In this document: positions 49,926 to 59,048 of the stretch, piece after piece | How positions within the stretch are numbered: position 1 is the stretch's first letter | Layout of the letters: each line of letters begins with the position of its first letter | NCBI GenBank assembly: GCA_949502025.1 | Contig: CATBCG010000041.1 | Coordinates: 1 to 64,000 of the forward strand | Source: MGBC131033 sp910585655 | GTDB lineage: Bacteria; Bacillota; Clostridia; Lachnospirales; Lachnospiraceae | Direction: 5' to 3' | DNA length: 64,000 nt | The notes under the pieces: generated by a model | Told to the model about the DNA's origin: nothing | What the model saw: the letters and a program-made list of their open reading frames with translations, nothing else | Databases searched by the model: none | Made by a program: the position numbers and the translations under genes

Positions 49926-49954
49926 ATCATAGCACAGAACGAAACAGAGTGCAA
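49926..49954 (-). promoter_or_regulatory. Promoter of pncB
   Basis: On the minus strand: TTGCAC (49954-49949), 17 bases, TATGAT (49931-49926). A small hairpin (AAAGCTG/CAGCTTT, about 49899-49917) lies in the leader. Confidence 0.7.
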
Positions 49955-49996
49955 GAAAAAACGAAAACCACAAACGATAGAAACGGGAGGTTCGGC

Positions 49997-50025
49997 TTGC
50001 ATAATGGTCAGGCTTGGACTATACT
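49997..50025 (+). promoter_or_regulatory. Promoter of the amidohydrolase gene
   Basis: TTGCAT (49997-50002), 17 bases, TATACT (50020-50025), about 85 bases before the start codon. Confidence 0.7.
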
Positions 50026-50110
50026 TAGTTTATAAGAAGCGACAAATCGATTTGCCGTTTCCTATAGGAAAGGCGTAACAGCAATGAAACGAACGTTAGG
50101 AGGAAAAGAA

Positions 50111-51262
50111 ATGAGCAAGCTTTGTATCAAAAACGGTATGGTTCACGACGCCGTAAAAGAAGAAGCCTATCAGGCAGACATTTTGGTAGAAGACGGCGTG
50201 ATTCGGGAGATTGCGCCGAATCTGACGGTAGACGGAGAGACAGAGGTGGTAGATGCTTCCGGTCTGCAGGTATATCCGGGCTTTGTAGAGGCGCATTGCC
50301 ACTTGGGGTTAGATGGGTATGCTATTGGCTATGAGGGACAGGACTACAACGAATACACCGATATTCTTACCCCTCACTTAAATGCAGTAGACGGTATTAA
50401 CCCGCTGGATCCTTCTGTAAGAATGGCAGCAAAGGGCGGCGTAACCTGCGTTTGCACCGGTCCTGGCAGCTCAAACGTATTGGGCGGTTATTTTGTGGCA
50501 ATCAAAACGACCGGAAGCCGGGTAGAAAATATGATCGTAAAGGAAAAAGTAGCGATGAAGTGTGCATTTGGCGAGAATCCAAAGCGTTGCTACCGGGAAA
50601 AGAACAATACTTCCCGTATGTCTACCGCAGCAAAGCTACGCGAGATGTTGTATAAGGCAAAAGAGTATCAGGACAAGCTGGATGCAGCAGGGGAGGACGC
50701 TTCTAAAAAACCAGCCTATGACATGAAGCTGGAGGCGCTGCTTCCGGTACTGCGCGGAGAGATTCCGCTAAAGGCTCATGCCCATCAGGCAAATGATATC
50801 TTTACTTCGATTCGGATTGCAAAAGAATTCGGCGTAAAGCTGACCATGGAGCATTGTACCGAAGGTCATCTGGTAGTGGACGAGCTGGCAAAAGAGAACT
50901 ATCCGGCTGCCGTAGGCCCATCTCTGACCTACGCAAGCAAGTTTGAGCTGCAAAATAAGACCTTTGAGACACCAGGTATTTTATCAAAGGCAGGTATTCA
51001 GGTATCAATCATTACCGACAGCCCGGTTATTCCGCAGGAATACCTTCCGCTTTGCGCAGGGCTGGCTGTAAAATCCGGGATGGAACCGTTTGCAGCGCTT
51101 CAGGCGATCACGATTAACCCGGCGAAGCATATTGGTATCGCAGACCGTGTTGGCTCCCTGGAAGTAGGGAAAGACGGTGATATCGTGCTGGCAGACGGGG
51201 ATCCGATGGTGTCGGCAACGACGATTGTAGCTACTTATATCAATGGGGAAAAGATTGATTAA
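50111..51262 (+). CDS. Amidohydrolase family protein
   Basis: 383 residues. GFVEAHCHLG (metal HxH) follows the first beta domain; KAHAHQ and MEHCTEGH supply further metal histidines, and SIITDSPVIP the catalytic Asp. GSLEVGKDGDIVLADGDPM is the usual C-terminal return to the beta domain. It is of the imidazolonepropionase/dihydroorotase-like type found in Clostridia, with hydrolysis of a cyclic or linear amide likely but the substrate unknown. ATG 50111 follows AGGAGG at good spacing. No signal peptide. Confidence 0.85.
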   Translation: MSKLCIKNGMVHDAVKEEAYQADILVEDGVIREIAPNLTVDGETEVVDASGLQVYPGFVEAHCHLGLDGYAIGYEGQDYNEYTDILTPHLNAVDGINPLDPSVRMAAKGGVTCVCTGPGSSNVLGGYFVAIKTTGSRVENMIVKEKVAMKCAFGENPKRCYREKNNTSRMSTAAKLREMLYKAKEYQDKLDAAGEDASKKPAYDMKLEALLPVLRGEIPLKAHAHQANDIFTSIRIAKEFGVKLTMEHCTEGHLVVDELAKENYPAAVGPSLTYASKFELQNKTFETPGILSKAGIQVSIITDSPVIPQEYLPLCAGLAVKSGMEPFAALQAITINPAKHIGIADRVGSLEVGKDGDIVLADGDPMVSATTIVATYINGEKID

Positions 51263-51342
51263 GCATTTATATTCTATCATGCCACCCTGTTGTCGTGTTT
51301 CTTTTGCTATGATAGCGTTAATACGAAAGGGAGGTAGGTAAT

Positions 51343-51609
51343 ATGATAGATTCACGTTGTGGTCTGCATTGTACAGGCTGTCCTTATAAAACCAGCCATG
51401 GCTGTCAGGGATGTATCGAAACAAAGGGAAATCCGTTTCATGGAGAATGCCCGGTAGCGATATGCTGTCAGGAACGAGGGCATCAGCACTGCGGAGAATG
51501 CGAAGCGTTTCCGTGTGAGCTGTTAGAACGCTATTCCTGTGATCCGGAACATGGAGATACTCCGCCGGGAGCCAGGATAGAACAATGCCGTAGCTGGAAA
51601 ACAGAATAG
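51343..51609 (+). CDS. DUF3795 cysteine-rich protein
   Basis: 88 residues with eleven cysteines in CxxC-type pairs: RCGLHCTGCPYK, GCQGCIE, ECPVAICCQERGHQHCGECEAFPC. This matches DUF3795, a small probably metal-binding family of unknown function. The ribosome site GGGAGGTAGGT is strong. It stands as a single gene before a terminator. Confidence 0.85.
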   Translation: MIDSRCGLHCTGCPYKTSHGCQGCIETKGNPFHGECPVAICCQERGHQHCGECEAFPCELLERYSCDPEHGDTPPGARIEQCRSWKTE

Positions 51610-51644
51610 CGCTTTTGCAGGAAAATAAATAGCTCTGCGTTTTG

Positions 51645-51680
51645 GAACCTCTGGCGTTAAAGCGTCAGGGGTTCTTTTTT
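51645..51680 (+). terminator. Terminator after the DUF3795 gene
   Basis: GAACCTCTGGCG pairs with CGTCAGGGGTTC, followed by six T residues (51675-51680). Confidence 0.88.
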
Positions 51681-51796
51681 CAGAACACTTTTTTCCTATT
51701 AAAATGTAAAAATTGCTTGAGCGTCAGGAATATTTATGATATGCTATTATAGATGTCATATTGCTTGCGCTGTTAGGGGAAAGGTGGAATGGTTAT

Positions 51797-53317
51797 TTGA
51801 AGAAGCATTTGGAAGAAAAAATCAGAGAGTCTCTCTCGTCGGTGCTGCCGATTACAGCGATTGTACTGCTGCTTAGTATTTCGATTACTCCGATATCTTC
51901 CGGGACGCTGGTGCTGTTTCTTTTTGGGGCTCTGCTGTTGGTGCTGGGGATGGGGATGTTTACACTGGGCGCGGATTTGGCGATGACGCCAATGGGAGAG
52001 GGCATGGGGATCGAGCTGAGTAAAGCGAAAAAAACCCGTTATCCGATTATGATTGGTTTTATATTTGGTATTATCATTACACTTGCCGAACCGGATCTTC
52101 AGGTGTTGGCTGAGCAGGTTCCTGCGATTCCGAATCTTGTCTTGATTCTGGCGGTAGCCGCCGGAGTCGGGGTATTCATGATGATTGCAATTATCCGTAT
52201 TATATTTAAAATTCCATTGAACAGGATGTTGATTTTTTTCTATACTGCTATTTTTCTGCTGGTCTGCCTGGCTCCGGCATCTTTTATTCCAGTGTCCTTT
52301 GATTCCGGCGGTGTGACGACCGGACCGATTACGGTTCCCTTTATTATGGCGTTGGGTGTTGGTTTAGCTGCTCTAAGAAGTGATAAAACCTCGCAGGAGG
52401 ACAGCTTTGGTTTGGTATCGCTTTGCAGCATTGGACCGATTTTAGCGGTGTTGATATTGGGTATTTTTTACAAGCCGGAAACGGCGGTATATGAAATGAG
52501 CGCAGTTGCCGATATTACTACTACCAGGCTGGCAGCGAAGGAGTTTGTCCGTGCCTTTCCGGTTTATTTTAAGGAAGTAGCGATTGCCGTATTACCGATT
52601 GCACTGATGTTTGTGATCTTTCAGGCAGTGACAAAGCGCTATAAAAAGCGGCATGTGATTCGTATTATCAGTGGTCTTGTTTATACGTATATCGGACTGG
52701 TACTGTTTTTGACCGGGGTTAATGTCGGCTTTATGCCGACCGGGCAGTTTATCGGAGCGACGATAGGCGCCGGCTCGCAGCGGTTTTTGCTGATTCCGAT
52801 AGGTATGCTGATGGGATACTATATTGTAGCGGCGGAGCCTGCAGTACATGTGTTAAATAAACAGGTAGAAGAAGTATCCAACGGTTCGATTTCCGCTCGC
52901 TCTATGCGGATGGGGCTTTCGGTAGGTGTAGCCGCTTCGGTTGGGATTTCCATGCTTCGGATTTTGACGGGAATTTCCATTATGTGGTTTTTGATACCAG
53001 GTTATTTTATATCCTTGCTGCTTTCGTTTTTTGTACCAAAGATGTACACCGGGATTGCTTTTGACTCCGGCGGTGTGGCGAGTGGACCGATGACCGCTAC
53101 GTTCTTGCTGCCGTTTGCGATGGGAGCCTGTAACGCTGTAGGAGGAAATATTTTAACCGATGCTTTTGGAATTGTAGCGATGGTGGCGATGACGCCCCTG
53201 ATTACGATACAGGCGTTGGGGCTGACGAGCGAATTGAAAAAACATGCGATTCGCCGCTACTATCAAAATCAGTTGGAGCAGGAAGAAGATATTGTATTGT
53301 ATTTTGACAGTGAATGA
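51797..53317 (+). CDS. DUF1538 membrane protein (putative transporter)
   Basis: About 506 residues with some 12-14 hydrophobic helices arranged as two similar halves. Each half has a matching signature: FDSGGVTTGPITVPFIMALG near residue 170 and FDSGGVASGPMTATFLLPFA near residue 420. The inverted or tandem repeat plan suggests a secondary transporter or channel. I start at TTG 51797, nine bases after AAAGGTGG, not at the earlier TTG 51761. The next gene encodes a P-II-like protein, a genetic link usual for regulated transporters such as AmtB. Confidence 0.78.
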   Translation: MKKHLEEKIRESLSSVLPITAIVLLLSISITPISSGTLVLFLFGALLLVLGMGMFTLGADLAMTPMGEGMGIELSKAKKTRYPIMIGFIFGIIITLAEPDLQVLAEQVPAIPNLVLILAVAAGVGVFMMIAIIRIIFKIPLNRMLIFFYTAIFLLVCLAPASFIPVSFDSGGVTTGPITVPFIMALGVGLAALRSDKTSQEDSFGLVSLCSIGPILAVLILGIFYKPETAVYEMSAVADITTTRLAAKEFVRAFPVYFKEVAIAVLPIALMFVIFQAVTKRYKKRHVIRIISGLVYTYIGLVLFLTGVNVGFMPTGQFIGATIGAGSQRFLLIPIGMLMGYYIVAAEPAVHVLNKQVEEVSNGSISARSMRMGLSVGVAASVGISMLRILTGISIMWFLIPGYFISLLLSFFVPKMYTGIAFDSGGVASGPMTATFLLPFAMGACNAVGGNILTDAFGIVAMVAMTPLITIQALGLTSELKKHAIRRYYQNQLEQEEDIVLYFDSE

Positions 53318-53352
53318 TGCTGTGAAGATAGAAAACGGAAAGGAAGAGCATT

Positions 53353-54138
53353 ATGAGTGGTGTGCCGGTTTCGCAGATTACCATGCCTCAGATCACGTTG
53401 CCGCAGATGGGTGAGCATACTGACAGGCGTATGGAGACAGAGCGTCCGAAGCTGCTGGTTTCGATTGTGGAGCGCGGCAGGGGTAAGGCGATTATGAATT
53501 TATATAACCGGGAAGGAGTCAGCTTTCATTACCAGACGGTAGGGCATGGGACGGCAACCTCGGAAATCATGGATATCCTGGGACTGGATTCCAAGGAAAA
53601 GGATATCATCATCAGCTTTGCGGCAGAAACGATGGTACATCGGCTGATTGAGGGGATGAACGATGAACTGCGGGGAATCGTGGATACAAAGGGAATTTTA
53701 TTTGATCTGCCGATGACGGGGATGACCAACCGGGTAGCGGCGGTATTAAATATCCGTAAGGATATGTTTGGCGATAAAAAGGAACGCACCGATTCCACAG
53801 ACCAGAAAAAGGAGGAAGCGATGGAGGAGGAAAAAAAGCATAGTCTGATTTTGATATCTGTCAACCAAGGTTATACAGAAAATGTGATTGCTACAGCCAG
53901 AAGTCTGGGAGCGAGAGGCGGCACTGTATTCCGCGCCAGATGGGGTGGGGGGAAGGATGTAGAGCAGCAGCCTCATGGACTGTCCGTGCAGTCGGAAAAG
54001 GAAATCATTGCAATTGTAGTGGCAAATGAGCTGCGTAATTCCATTATGGATACGGTGAATGAAACGTATGGTCTGCAGTCTGAGGCACAGGGTGTGGTAT
54101 GCAGTATGAAGGTGGATCATTTTGGATCGATTGGATAA
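53353..54138 (+). CDS. Tandem P-II-like regulatory protein
   Basis: 261 residues containing two ferredoxin-like P-II-type domains: the first at about 30-135 (KLLVSIVERGRGKAIMNLYNREGVSFHYQTVGHGT), the second at about 160-258 (HSLILISVNQGYTENVIATARSLGARGGTVFRARWG). The linker is highly charged. The canonical uridylylated T-loop tyrosine of GlnB is not evident. It follows the DUF1538 gene after 35 bases; together they look like a transporter and its gate-keeping sensor. The ligand is unknown. Confidence 0.75.
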   Translation: MSGVPVSQITMPQITLPQMGEHTDRRMETERPKLLVSIVERGRGKAIMNLYNREGVSFHYQTVGHGTATSEIMDILGLDSKEKDIIISFAAETMVHRLIEGMNDELRGIVDTKGILFDLPMTGMTNRVAAVLNIRKDMFGDKKERTDSTDQKKEEAMEEEKKHSLILISVNQGYTENVIATARSLGARGGTVFRARWGGGKDVEQQPHGLSVQSEKEIIAIVVANELRNSIMDTVNETYGLQSEAQGVVCSMKVDHFGSIG

Positions 54139-54162
54139 GAAAAAGGATGGAACGGGCAGAAG

Positions 54163-54744
54163 ATGGGCAGGTTATTTATTTTAATGGGAAAAAGCGCGAC
54201 CGGAAAGGATACGGTTTTGGGGCGTTTGCTTGCGCAGCCGGAGTTGGGGTTGCAGGAGATTGTAGGATATACGACGCGCCCTATGAGGGAGCAGGAACAA
54301 GACGGCATAGATTACCATTTTGTTTCCAAGGAGCAATTAGAGAGGTACCGGCAGGCAGGAAAGATATTGGAATGTCGGAAATATGATACGATTCATGGAC
54401 CATGGTATTATTTTCATGTAGACGACGGGCAGTTTTCACTGGAAGAAGGCAATAAGATTATGACGACGACGTTGGCAGGCTATGAAAAAATCCGGGACTA
54501 TTTTGGGATAGAGCAGGTAGTTCCGCTGTATCTGGAGATTTCCGATCGTACCAGACTCCACCGGGCGCTAGAACGCGAGGATCGGCAAAGCAGTCCCAAA
54601 TATGCGGAACTGTGCCGTCGATTCCTGGCAGATAATGAAGATTTTTCAGAGGAAAAGTTAAAAGAGCTGGGGATTTATGAGCGCTATTCCAACGAAAATT
54701 TAGAACAGTGCCTAGAAAAATTAGCCAGGCGGATACAAAAATAA
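54163..54744 (+). CDS. Guanylate kinase family protein
   Basis: 193 residues. P-loop GKSATGKDT, then the GMP-binding segment YTTRPMREQEQDGIDYHFVSKEQ and the C-terminal lid RALEREDRQSSPKYAELCRRF. The GMP-binding part is well kept, but the P-loop differs from the usual GPSGAGKS(T) of housekeeping Gmk, so this may be a paralogue. It sits where tmk/yaaQ often lie upstream of yaaR-holB. The ribosome site is weak. Confidence 0.78.
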   Translation: MGRLFILMGKSATGKDTVLGRLLAQPELGLQEIVGYTTRPMREQEQDGIDYHFVSKEQLERYRQAGKILECRKYDTIHGPWYYFHVDDGQFSLEEGNKIMTTTLAGYEKIRDYFGIEQVVPLYLEISDRTRLHRALEREDRQSSPKYAELCRRFLADNEDFSEEKLKELGIYERYSNENLEQCLEKLARRIQK

Positions 54745-54774
54745 GATTTGCTTTTGTTTTTATTAAAGATATGC

Positions 54775-54780
54775 TATAAT
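54775..54780 (+). promoter_or_regulatory. Extended -10 promoter upstream of yaaR
   Basis: ATGCTATAAT: a perfect TATAAT (54775-54780) with the TGn extension. No convincing -35 box at 17 bases; TTTGTT lies at 16. Confidence 0.55.
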
Positions 54781-54823
54781 CATTCTATGACGTAGGACAG
54801 AAAAGGGAAGGAAGGGAAAGCTT

Positions 54824-55264
54824 GTGGACATTAAGGTAAATGCGATGCCGGAAGCCATGCAGATAGAGAAAAAAGCGCCGGTGCAGGAGCAGGACGCTTC
54901 CTTTAAATTTACCCTGGTCAGTCATATTGAGGACGCGACACTTTCCGAGCGTCTGACCTCAATGATGGAGGAAATTACGCGCCAGGGAGAAAAGCTTGGG
55001 AAAAAGACAGATATTCGGGATATGCGGCGTTACAGACAGCTTGTCAAGGAGTTTTTAAACGAGGTTGTCACCCGCTCGCATCAGTTTTCAAGGGAAAATT
55101 TCCTGGATCGGAGAGGACGGCACCGGGTATACGGAATGGTACGGCTGATTGACCAGAACCTGGATGAATTGGCGCAGGAGCTGATAAAGGACGAAAAGGA
55201 TCATTTGCTGATCCTCAATAAAATTGATGAAATCAGAGGGTTACTGCTGGATATTTTTACGTAA
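54824..55264 (+). CDS. yaaR: YaaR family protein (DUF327)
   Basis: 146 residues, mainly helical. RLTSMMEEITRQGEKLGKKTDIRDMRRYRQLVKEFLNEVV and HRVYGMVRLIDQNLDELAQELIK are the DUF327/YaaR core. The function is unknown, but the place directly before holB is widely conserved in Firmicutes. GTG start behind GGAAGGAAGGGAAAG. Confidence 0.88.
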   Translation: MDIKVNAMPEAMQIEKKAPVQEQDASFKFTLVSHIEDATLSERLTSMMEEITRQGEKLGKKTDIRDMRRYRQLVKEFLNEVVTRSHQFSRENFLDRRGRHRVYGMVRLIDQNLDELAQELIKDEKDHLLILNKIDEIRGLLLDIFT

Positions 55265-55281
55265 GCGGGGAGGGAAGCGTT

Positions 55282-56307
55282 ATGAAAAAGAACGAGGTTA
55301 TCGGACATGAGCAGATCATTGGGCATATGACGATGGCAGTGAAGACCGGGAAGATTTCCCATGCTTATATTCTTCATGGGGAGAAGGGTATGGGCAAAAT
55401 GTTTTTGGCAAAGCATTATGCAAAGTTGTTGCAGTGTGAAAGCCCGGTAGAAGAGGAAAAGGAAGGAATATGCTATTTGAGAGGCTGCGGCGTCTGTAAA
55501 TCCTGTCTGCAGGCAGAGAGCGGCAACCATCCGGATATTCTCTATGTTACCCATGAAAAGGCGAGTATCGGGGTAGACGATATCCGTACCCAGTTAAATG
55601 CGGATATGGGGATTAAGCCTTATAGTAGTCAATATAAAATTTATATCATAGCGGACGCCGACCGTACGACCGAACAGGCGCAGAACGCTCTTCTAAAGAC
55701 GATTGAGGAGCCGCCGTCCTATGGGATTGTTCTGCTGCTGGCAGGAAATGTCAACCGTTTGCTTTCTACGATCCGTTCGCGCTGTGTGGCTCTGCCTGTC
55801 AAAACGGTAGAGACAAATAAGATCCGGCAGTATCTAATGGAAGAGCTGCGGGTGCCGGATTATCTGGCACAGATGGCAGCAGAGTTTTCCGGCGGCAATA
55901 TCGGACGGGCGGAGCGTTATGCGTTGTCTGAGGATTTTATCCAGATGAAAGAGGATGTGCTGTATTTCCTGCGTCATATGGATGAGATGGCGTTGTATGA
56001 GATGGTGGAAACCGTCAAAAAAATGGCGCAGTACAAAACACAGATCAAAGACTGTATCGACCTGATGGAGCTGTGGTTCCGGGATATGCTGGTCATAAAA
56101 GCGACCAACGATCCGAACCGTCTGTTATACCGGGAGGAATATCAGGTGATTTCTGCGCAGGCAGGGAAGCGGAGCTATGGGCTTGTAGAACATGCCTTAG
56201 AGTCGATGGATCGGGCAAAAGAGCGTCTGGATGCGAACGTCAACCTGGATACGGCTTTGGAGATGATGTTAGACGATTTGTCTCAGTCAGAGAAGAACAC
56301 CCGATAA
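55282..56307 (+). CDS. holB: DNA polymerase III subunit delta'
   Basis: 341 residues. Clamp-loader AAA module with a Walker A region HAYILHGEKGMGKMFLAKHYA (GEKGMGK, altered from GPxGxGK[ST]), a zinc-binding CGVCKSCLQAESGNHPD, Walker B-like YIIADADRTTEQAQNALLKTIEEPP and the SRC motif TIRSRC. Lack of the usual Ser/Thr after the P-loop lysine fits the non-hydrolysing delta' subunit. It follows yaaR after 17 bases and precedes ricT. Confidence 0.93.
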   Translation: MKKNEVIGHEQIIGHMTMAVKTGKISHAYILHGEKGMGKMFLAKHYAKLLQCESPVEEEKEGICYLRGCGVCKSCLQAESGNHPDILYVTHEKASIGVDDIRTQLNADMGIKPYSSQYKIYIIADADRTTEQAQNALLKTIEEPPSYGIVLLLAGNVNRLLSTIRSRCVALPVKTVETNKIRQYLMEELRVPDYLAQMAAEFSGGNIGRAERYALSEDFIQMKEDVLYFLRHMDEMALYEMVETVKKMAQYKTQIKDCIDLMELWFRDMLVIKATNDPNRLLYREEYQVISAQAGKRSYGLVEHALESMDRAKERLDANVNLDTALEMMLDDLSQSEKNTR

Positions 56308-56365
56308 TAGAATAGAAATTTTTTGCTAAAAAATCAAGAAATAGAAAATCAGGAAGGAAGAATAG

Positions 56366-57277
56366 ATGACAACAGTAATCGGAGTAAGGTTCCGGCGTGC
56401 CGGTAAGGTATACTACTTTGATCCGGCGGGTATTGAAGTAAAGAAGGGCGAGCATGTAATTGTGGAGACTGCGCGCGGCGTCGAGTTCGGCACGGTAGTG
56501 TTAGGATGCCGGGAGGTAGAGGACGAAAAGGTGGTTCAGCCTTTAAAGCAGGTGATTCGGGTAGCGACGCCGGAGGACTACGAGATCAATGAAAAGAACC
56601 GGGAAAAGGAGAAAACCGCCTTTGGTATTTGCCTGGAAAAAATACAAAAGCACGGTCTGGAAATGAAACTGATCGATGCAGAATATACGTTTGACAATAA
56701 TAAAGTTCTGTTTTATTTTACCGCGGACGGACGTATTGACTTCCGGGAGCTGGTCAAGGATCTGGCGTCTGTATTTCGGACAAGGATTGAACTGCGGCAG
56801 ATCGGCGTTCGGGACGAGACGAAAATCATCGGCGGAATCGGTATTTGCGGCAGACCGTTATGCTGCCATTCTTATCTGTCGGAATTTGCTCCGGTATCCA
56901 TTAAAATGGCAAAGGAGCAGAACCTGTCGCTAAACCCTACGAAAATATCAGGTGTCTGTGGCAGACTGATGTGCTGTCTGAAAAATGAAGAGGAGGCTTA
57001 TGAGGAGCTAAACTCCAAGCTGCCAAGCCTGGGAGACCGGGTAACGACGGTAGATGGGTTAAGCGGTGAAGTGCAAAGCGTCAGCGTTCTAAAGCAGACA
57101 GTAAAGGTAATCGTGGTTCTGGAAAACGACGAAAAGGAAGTGCGGGAATACAAAGTTGAAGATTTGAGATTCCGTCCTAAGAAAAGGCGGGAGCGGGTAA
57201 ATCTGGACGACGCCGAGCTAAGAGAGCTGGAAAATCTGGAAAAGCGTGAGGGAAAATCCCGTCTGGACGGAGAATAG
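56366..57277 (+). CDS. ricT: PSP1-domain protein RicT (YaaT)
   Basis: 303 residues. The PSP1 core shows VGVRFRRAGKVYYFDP-type opening (here IGVRFRRAGKVYYFDPAGI), DAEYTFDNNKVLFYFTADGRIDFRELVKDLA, and the Fe-S cysteines in GGIGICGRPLCCHSYL and GVCGRLMCCLKNEEEAY. In Bacillus RicT works with RicA and RicF to speed phosphorelay/RNase Y functions before sporulation and competence. The order holB-ricT-trmN6-rsmI is conserved. Confidence 0.93.
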   Translation: MTTVIGVRFRRAGKVYYFDPAGIEVKKGEHVIVETARGVEFGTVVLGCREVEDEKVVQPLKQVIRVATPEDYEINEKNREKEKTAFGICLEKIQKHGLEMKLIDAEYTFDNNKVLFYFTADGRIDFRELVKDLASVFRTRIELRQIGVRDETKIIGGIGICGRPLCCHSYLSEFAPVSIKMAKEQNLSLNPTKISGVCGRLMCCLKNEEEAYEELNSKLPSLGDRVTTVDGLSGEVQSVSVLKQTVKVIVVLENDEKEVREYKVEDLRFRPKKRRERVNLDDAELRELENLEKREGKSRLDGE

Positions 57278-57281
57278 AGAT

Positions 57282-58040
57282 ATGGAGTCAAACGATAAAA
57301 CAGCCAAATTCCGTTTACTGGAAGGTGAACGGCTCGACGATTTGCAGCGGAACCATCTAAGGCTGATTCAGAATCCCGAAAAATTTTGCTTTGGGATGGA
57401 CGCGGTTTTGCTCTCCGGCTATGCCAGTGTAAAAAAGGGAGGGCGCTGCCTGGATTTGGGATGCGGAAACGGAATTATCCCTATTTTACTTTCGGCTAAG
57501 ACAGAGGGAGCGGAATTTGTCGGTCTGGAAATCCAGGAGGAAAGCGCGGATATGGCTCGCCGCAGCGTAGAGGGCAATGACCTAGGCGGCAGAGTACGGA
57601 TAGAAACAGGAGATATCAAGGAAGCCTCGCAGATATTCGGCATGGCTTCCTTTGACGTTGTTACCAGTAATCCGCCCTATATGACCAGTGGGCATGGTTT
57701 GAAAAACGAAGATATGGCAAGGACGATTGCCAGACATGAGCTTTTGTGCAGCCTGGCAGATTTGGCGCGGGAAACGGCGCGGGTACTAAAGCCTGGCGGG
57801 AAATTTTATCTGGTACATCGTCCGTTCCGTCTGGCAGAGATTATCCGGGAACTGTCGGCGCAGGGGCTGGAGCCCAAACGGATGAGGCTTGTCTATCCTT
57901 ATGTGGACAAGGAGCCGAACATGGTGCTGCTAGAGGCAGTGAAGGGCGGAAAGCCGCGGATGACCGTAGAACGTCCGTTGATTGTCTACCAGGCGCCGGG
58001 GGTGTATACGGCGGAGATTTATAAGACGTATGGGTATTGA
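57282..58040 (+). CDS. trmN6: tRNA1(Val) (adenine37-N6)-methyltransferase family (YabB/TrmN6)
   Basis: 253 residues. Rossmann methyltransferase with CLDLGCGNGIIPILL (motif I), VGLEIQEESADMARR and VTSNPPYM (catalytic NPPY for N6-adenine methylation). Start LDDLQRNHLRLIQNPEKFCFGMDAVLLSGYA is the YabB signature. I start at ATG 57282; the open frame extends back into ricT. It is followed after 38 bases by rsmI. Confidence 0.9.
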   Translation: MESNDKTAKFRLLEGERLDDLQRNHLRLIQNPEKFCFGMDAVLLSGYASVKKGGRCLDLGCGNGIIPILLSAKTEGAEFVGLEIQEESADMARRSVEGNDLGGRVRIETGDIKEASQIFGMASFDVVTSNPPYMTSGHGLKNEDMARTIARHELLCSLADLARETARVLKPGGKFYLVHRPFRLAEIIRELSAQGLEPKRMRLVYPYVDKEPNMVLLEAVKGGKPRMTVERPLIVYQAPGVYTAEIYKTYGY

Positions 58041-58078
58041 GATAGGTAGGGCTAGAGAAGCTGGAAAGGAAGAGACAT

Positions 58079-58948
58079 ATGGCAGGAATGTTATATCTAT
58101 GTGCAACGCCAATCGGGAATCTGGAGGACATTACCGTTCGGGTGCTGCGGGTGCTAAAGGAAGTCGATTTGATTGCTGCAGAGGATACCCGCAACAGTAT
58201 AAAGCTACTCAATCATTTTGAAATCCATACGCCGATGACAAGCTACCATGAATTTAATAAATATGACAAGGCAAAGGTTTTGGTGGAAAAAATGCTGACG
58301 GGAATGGATGTCGCTCTAATTACGGACGCCGGGACGCCGGGAATTTCCGATCCGGGGGAGGAGTTGGTACGACAAGCTTATGATGCCGGGCTTTCTGTGA
58401 CTTCTCTGCCGGGAGCGGCGGCGTGCGTTACAGCGCTGACGCTTTCCGGGCTATCGACTCGCCGGTTTGCTTTTGAAGCGTTCCTGCCAACAGAGAAAAA
58501 GGAGCGGGCAGCGATTTTAGAGTCGCTGAAACGGGAGTCACGCACGATTGTTCTTTATGAAGCGCCGCATCGCCTGGTACGGACGCTGGAAGAACTGGCA
58601 GATGTGTTGGGAAACCGGGCAGTATCGGTCTGCAAGGAGCTGACCAAGCGGCATGAGACGGTTCGCCGTTTTCATTTGGAGGAGGCGGCAGCTTATTACC
58701 AGGAGCAGGAGCCGAAAGGTGAGTATGTCTTGGTGATAGAAGGAAAAAGCCTGGAGGAACAGCGGGAGGAGTGTCAGGCGGAAAAGCGAAAGCTTCCTTT
58801 GACAGAACAGATGGAACAGTATTTAGCACAGGGATTTAGTAAAAAAGAGGCGATGAAAGCAGTGGCAGCAGAACGGGGTATCTCCCGCCGTGACGTATAT
58901 CAGATGCTGCTTGAACTGGAAAGTCAAGAGGATCTGGGAAAACAGTAG
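58079..58948 (+). CDS. rsmI: 16S rRNA (cytidine1402-2'-O)-methyltransferase
   Basis: 289 residues, tetrapyrrole-methylase fold. LYLCATPIGNLEDITVRVLRVLKEVDLIAAEDTRNSIKLLNHF, ITDAGTPGISDPGEELVRQA, FEAFLPTEKKERAAILESL and LYEAPHRLVRTLEEL are all typical of RsmI. It methylates C1402 of 16S rRNA in the decoding centre. The C-terminal helical extension is also normal for the family. Confidence 0.95.
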   Translation: MAGMLYLCATPIGNLEDITVRVLRVLKEVDLIAAEDTRNSIKLLNHFEIHTPMTSYHEFNKYDKAKVLVEKMLTGMDVALITDAGTPGISDPGEELVRQAYDAGLSVTSLPGAAACVTALTLSGLSTRRFAFEAFLPTEKKERAAILESLKRESRTIVLYEAPHRLVRTLEELADVLGNRAVSVCKELTKRHETVRRFHLEEAAAYYQEQEPKGEYVLVIEGKSLEEQREECQAEKRKLPLTEQMEQYLAQGFSKKEAMKAVAAERGISRRDVYQMLLELESQEDLGKQ

Positions 58949-59011
58949 GAGATTCCCGGATAAAGAAAATAGATAACTAGCTGTCAGAAATGGCTGATAT
59001 CGGAATAGAAG

Positions 59012-59034
59012 GGGGCTGCAGAAGCAGCAGCCCC
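59012..59034. terminator. Hairpin between rsmI and abrB (convergent)
   Basis: GGGGCTGC (59012-59019) pairs with GCAGCCCC (59027-59034). It lies between converging genes; on the minus strand it is followed by a short T/C stretch. Confidence 0.65.
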
Positions 59035-59048
59035 GGTCCCCCACCAGG

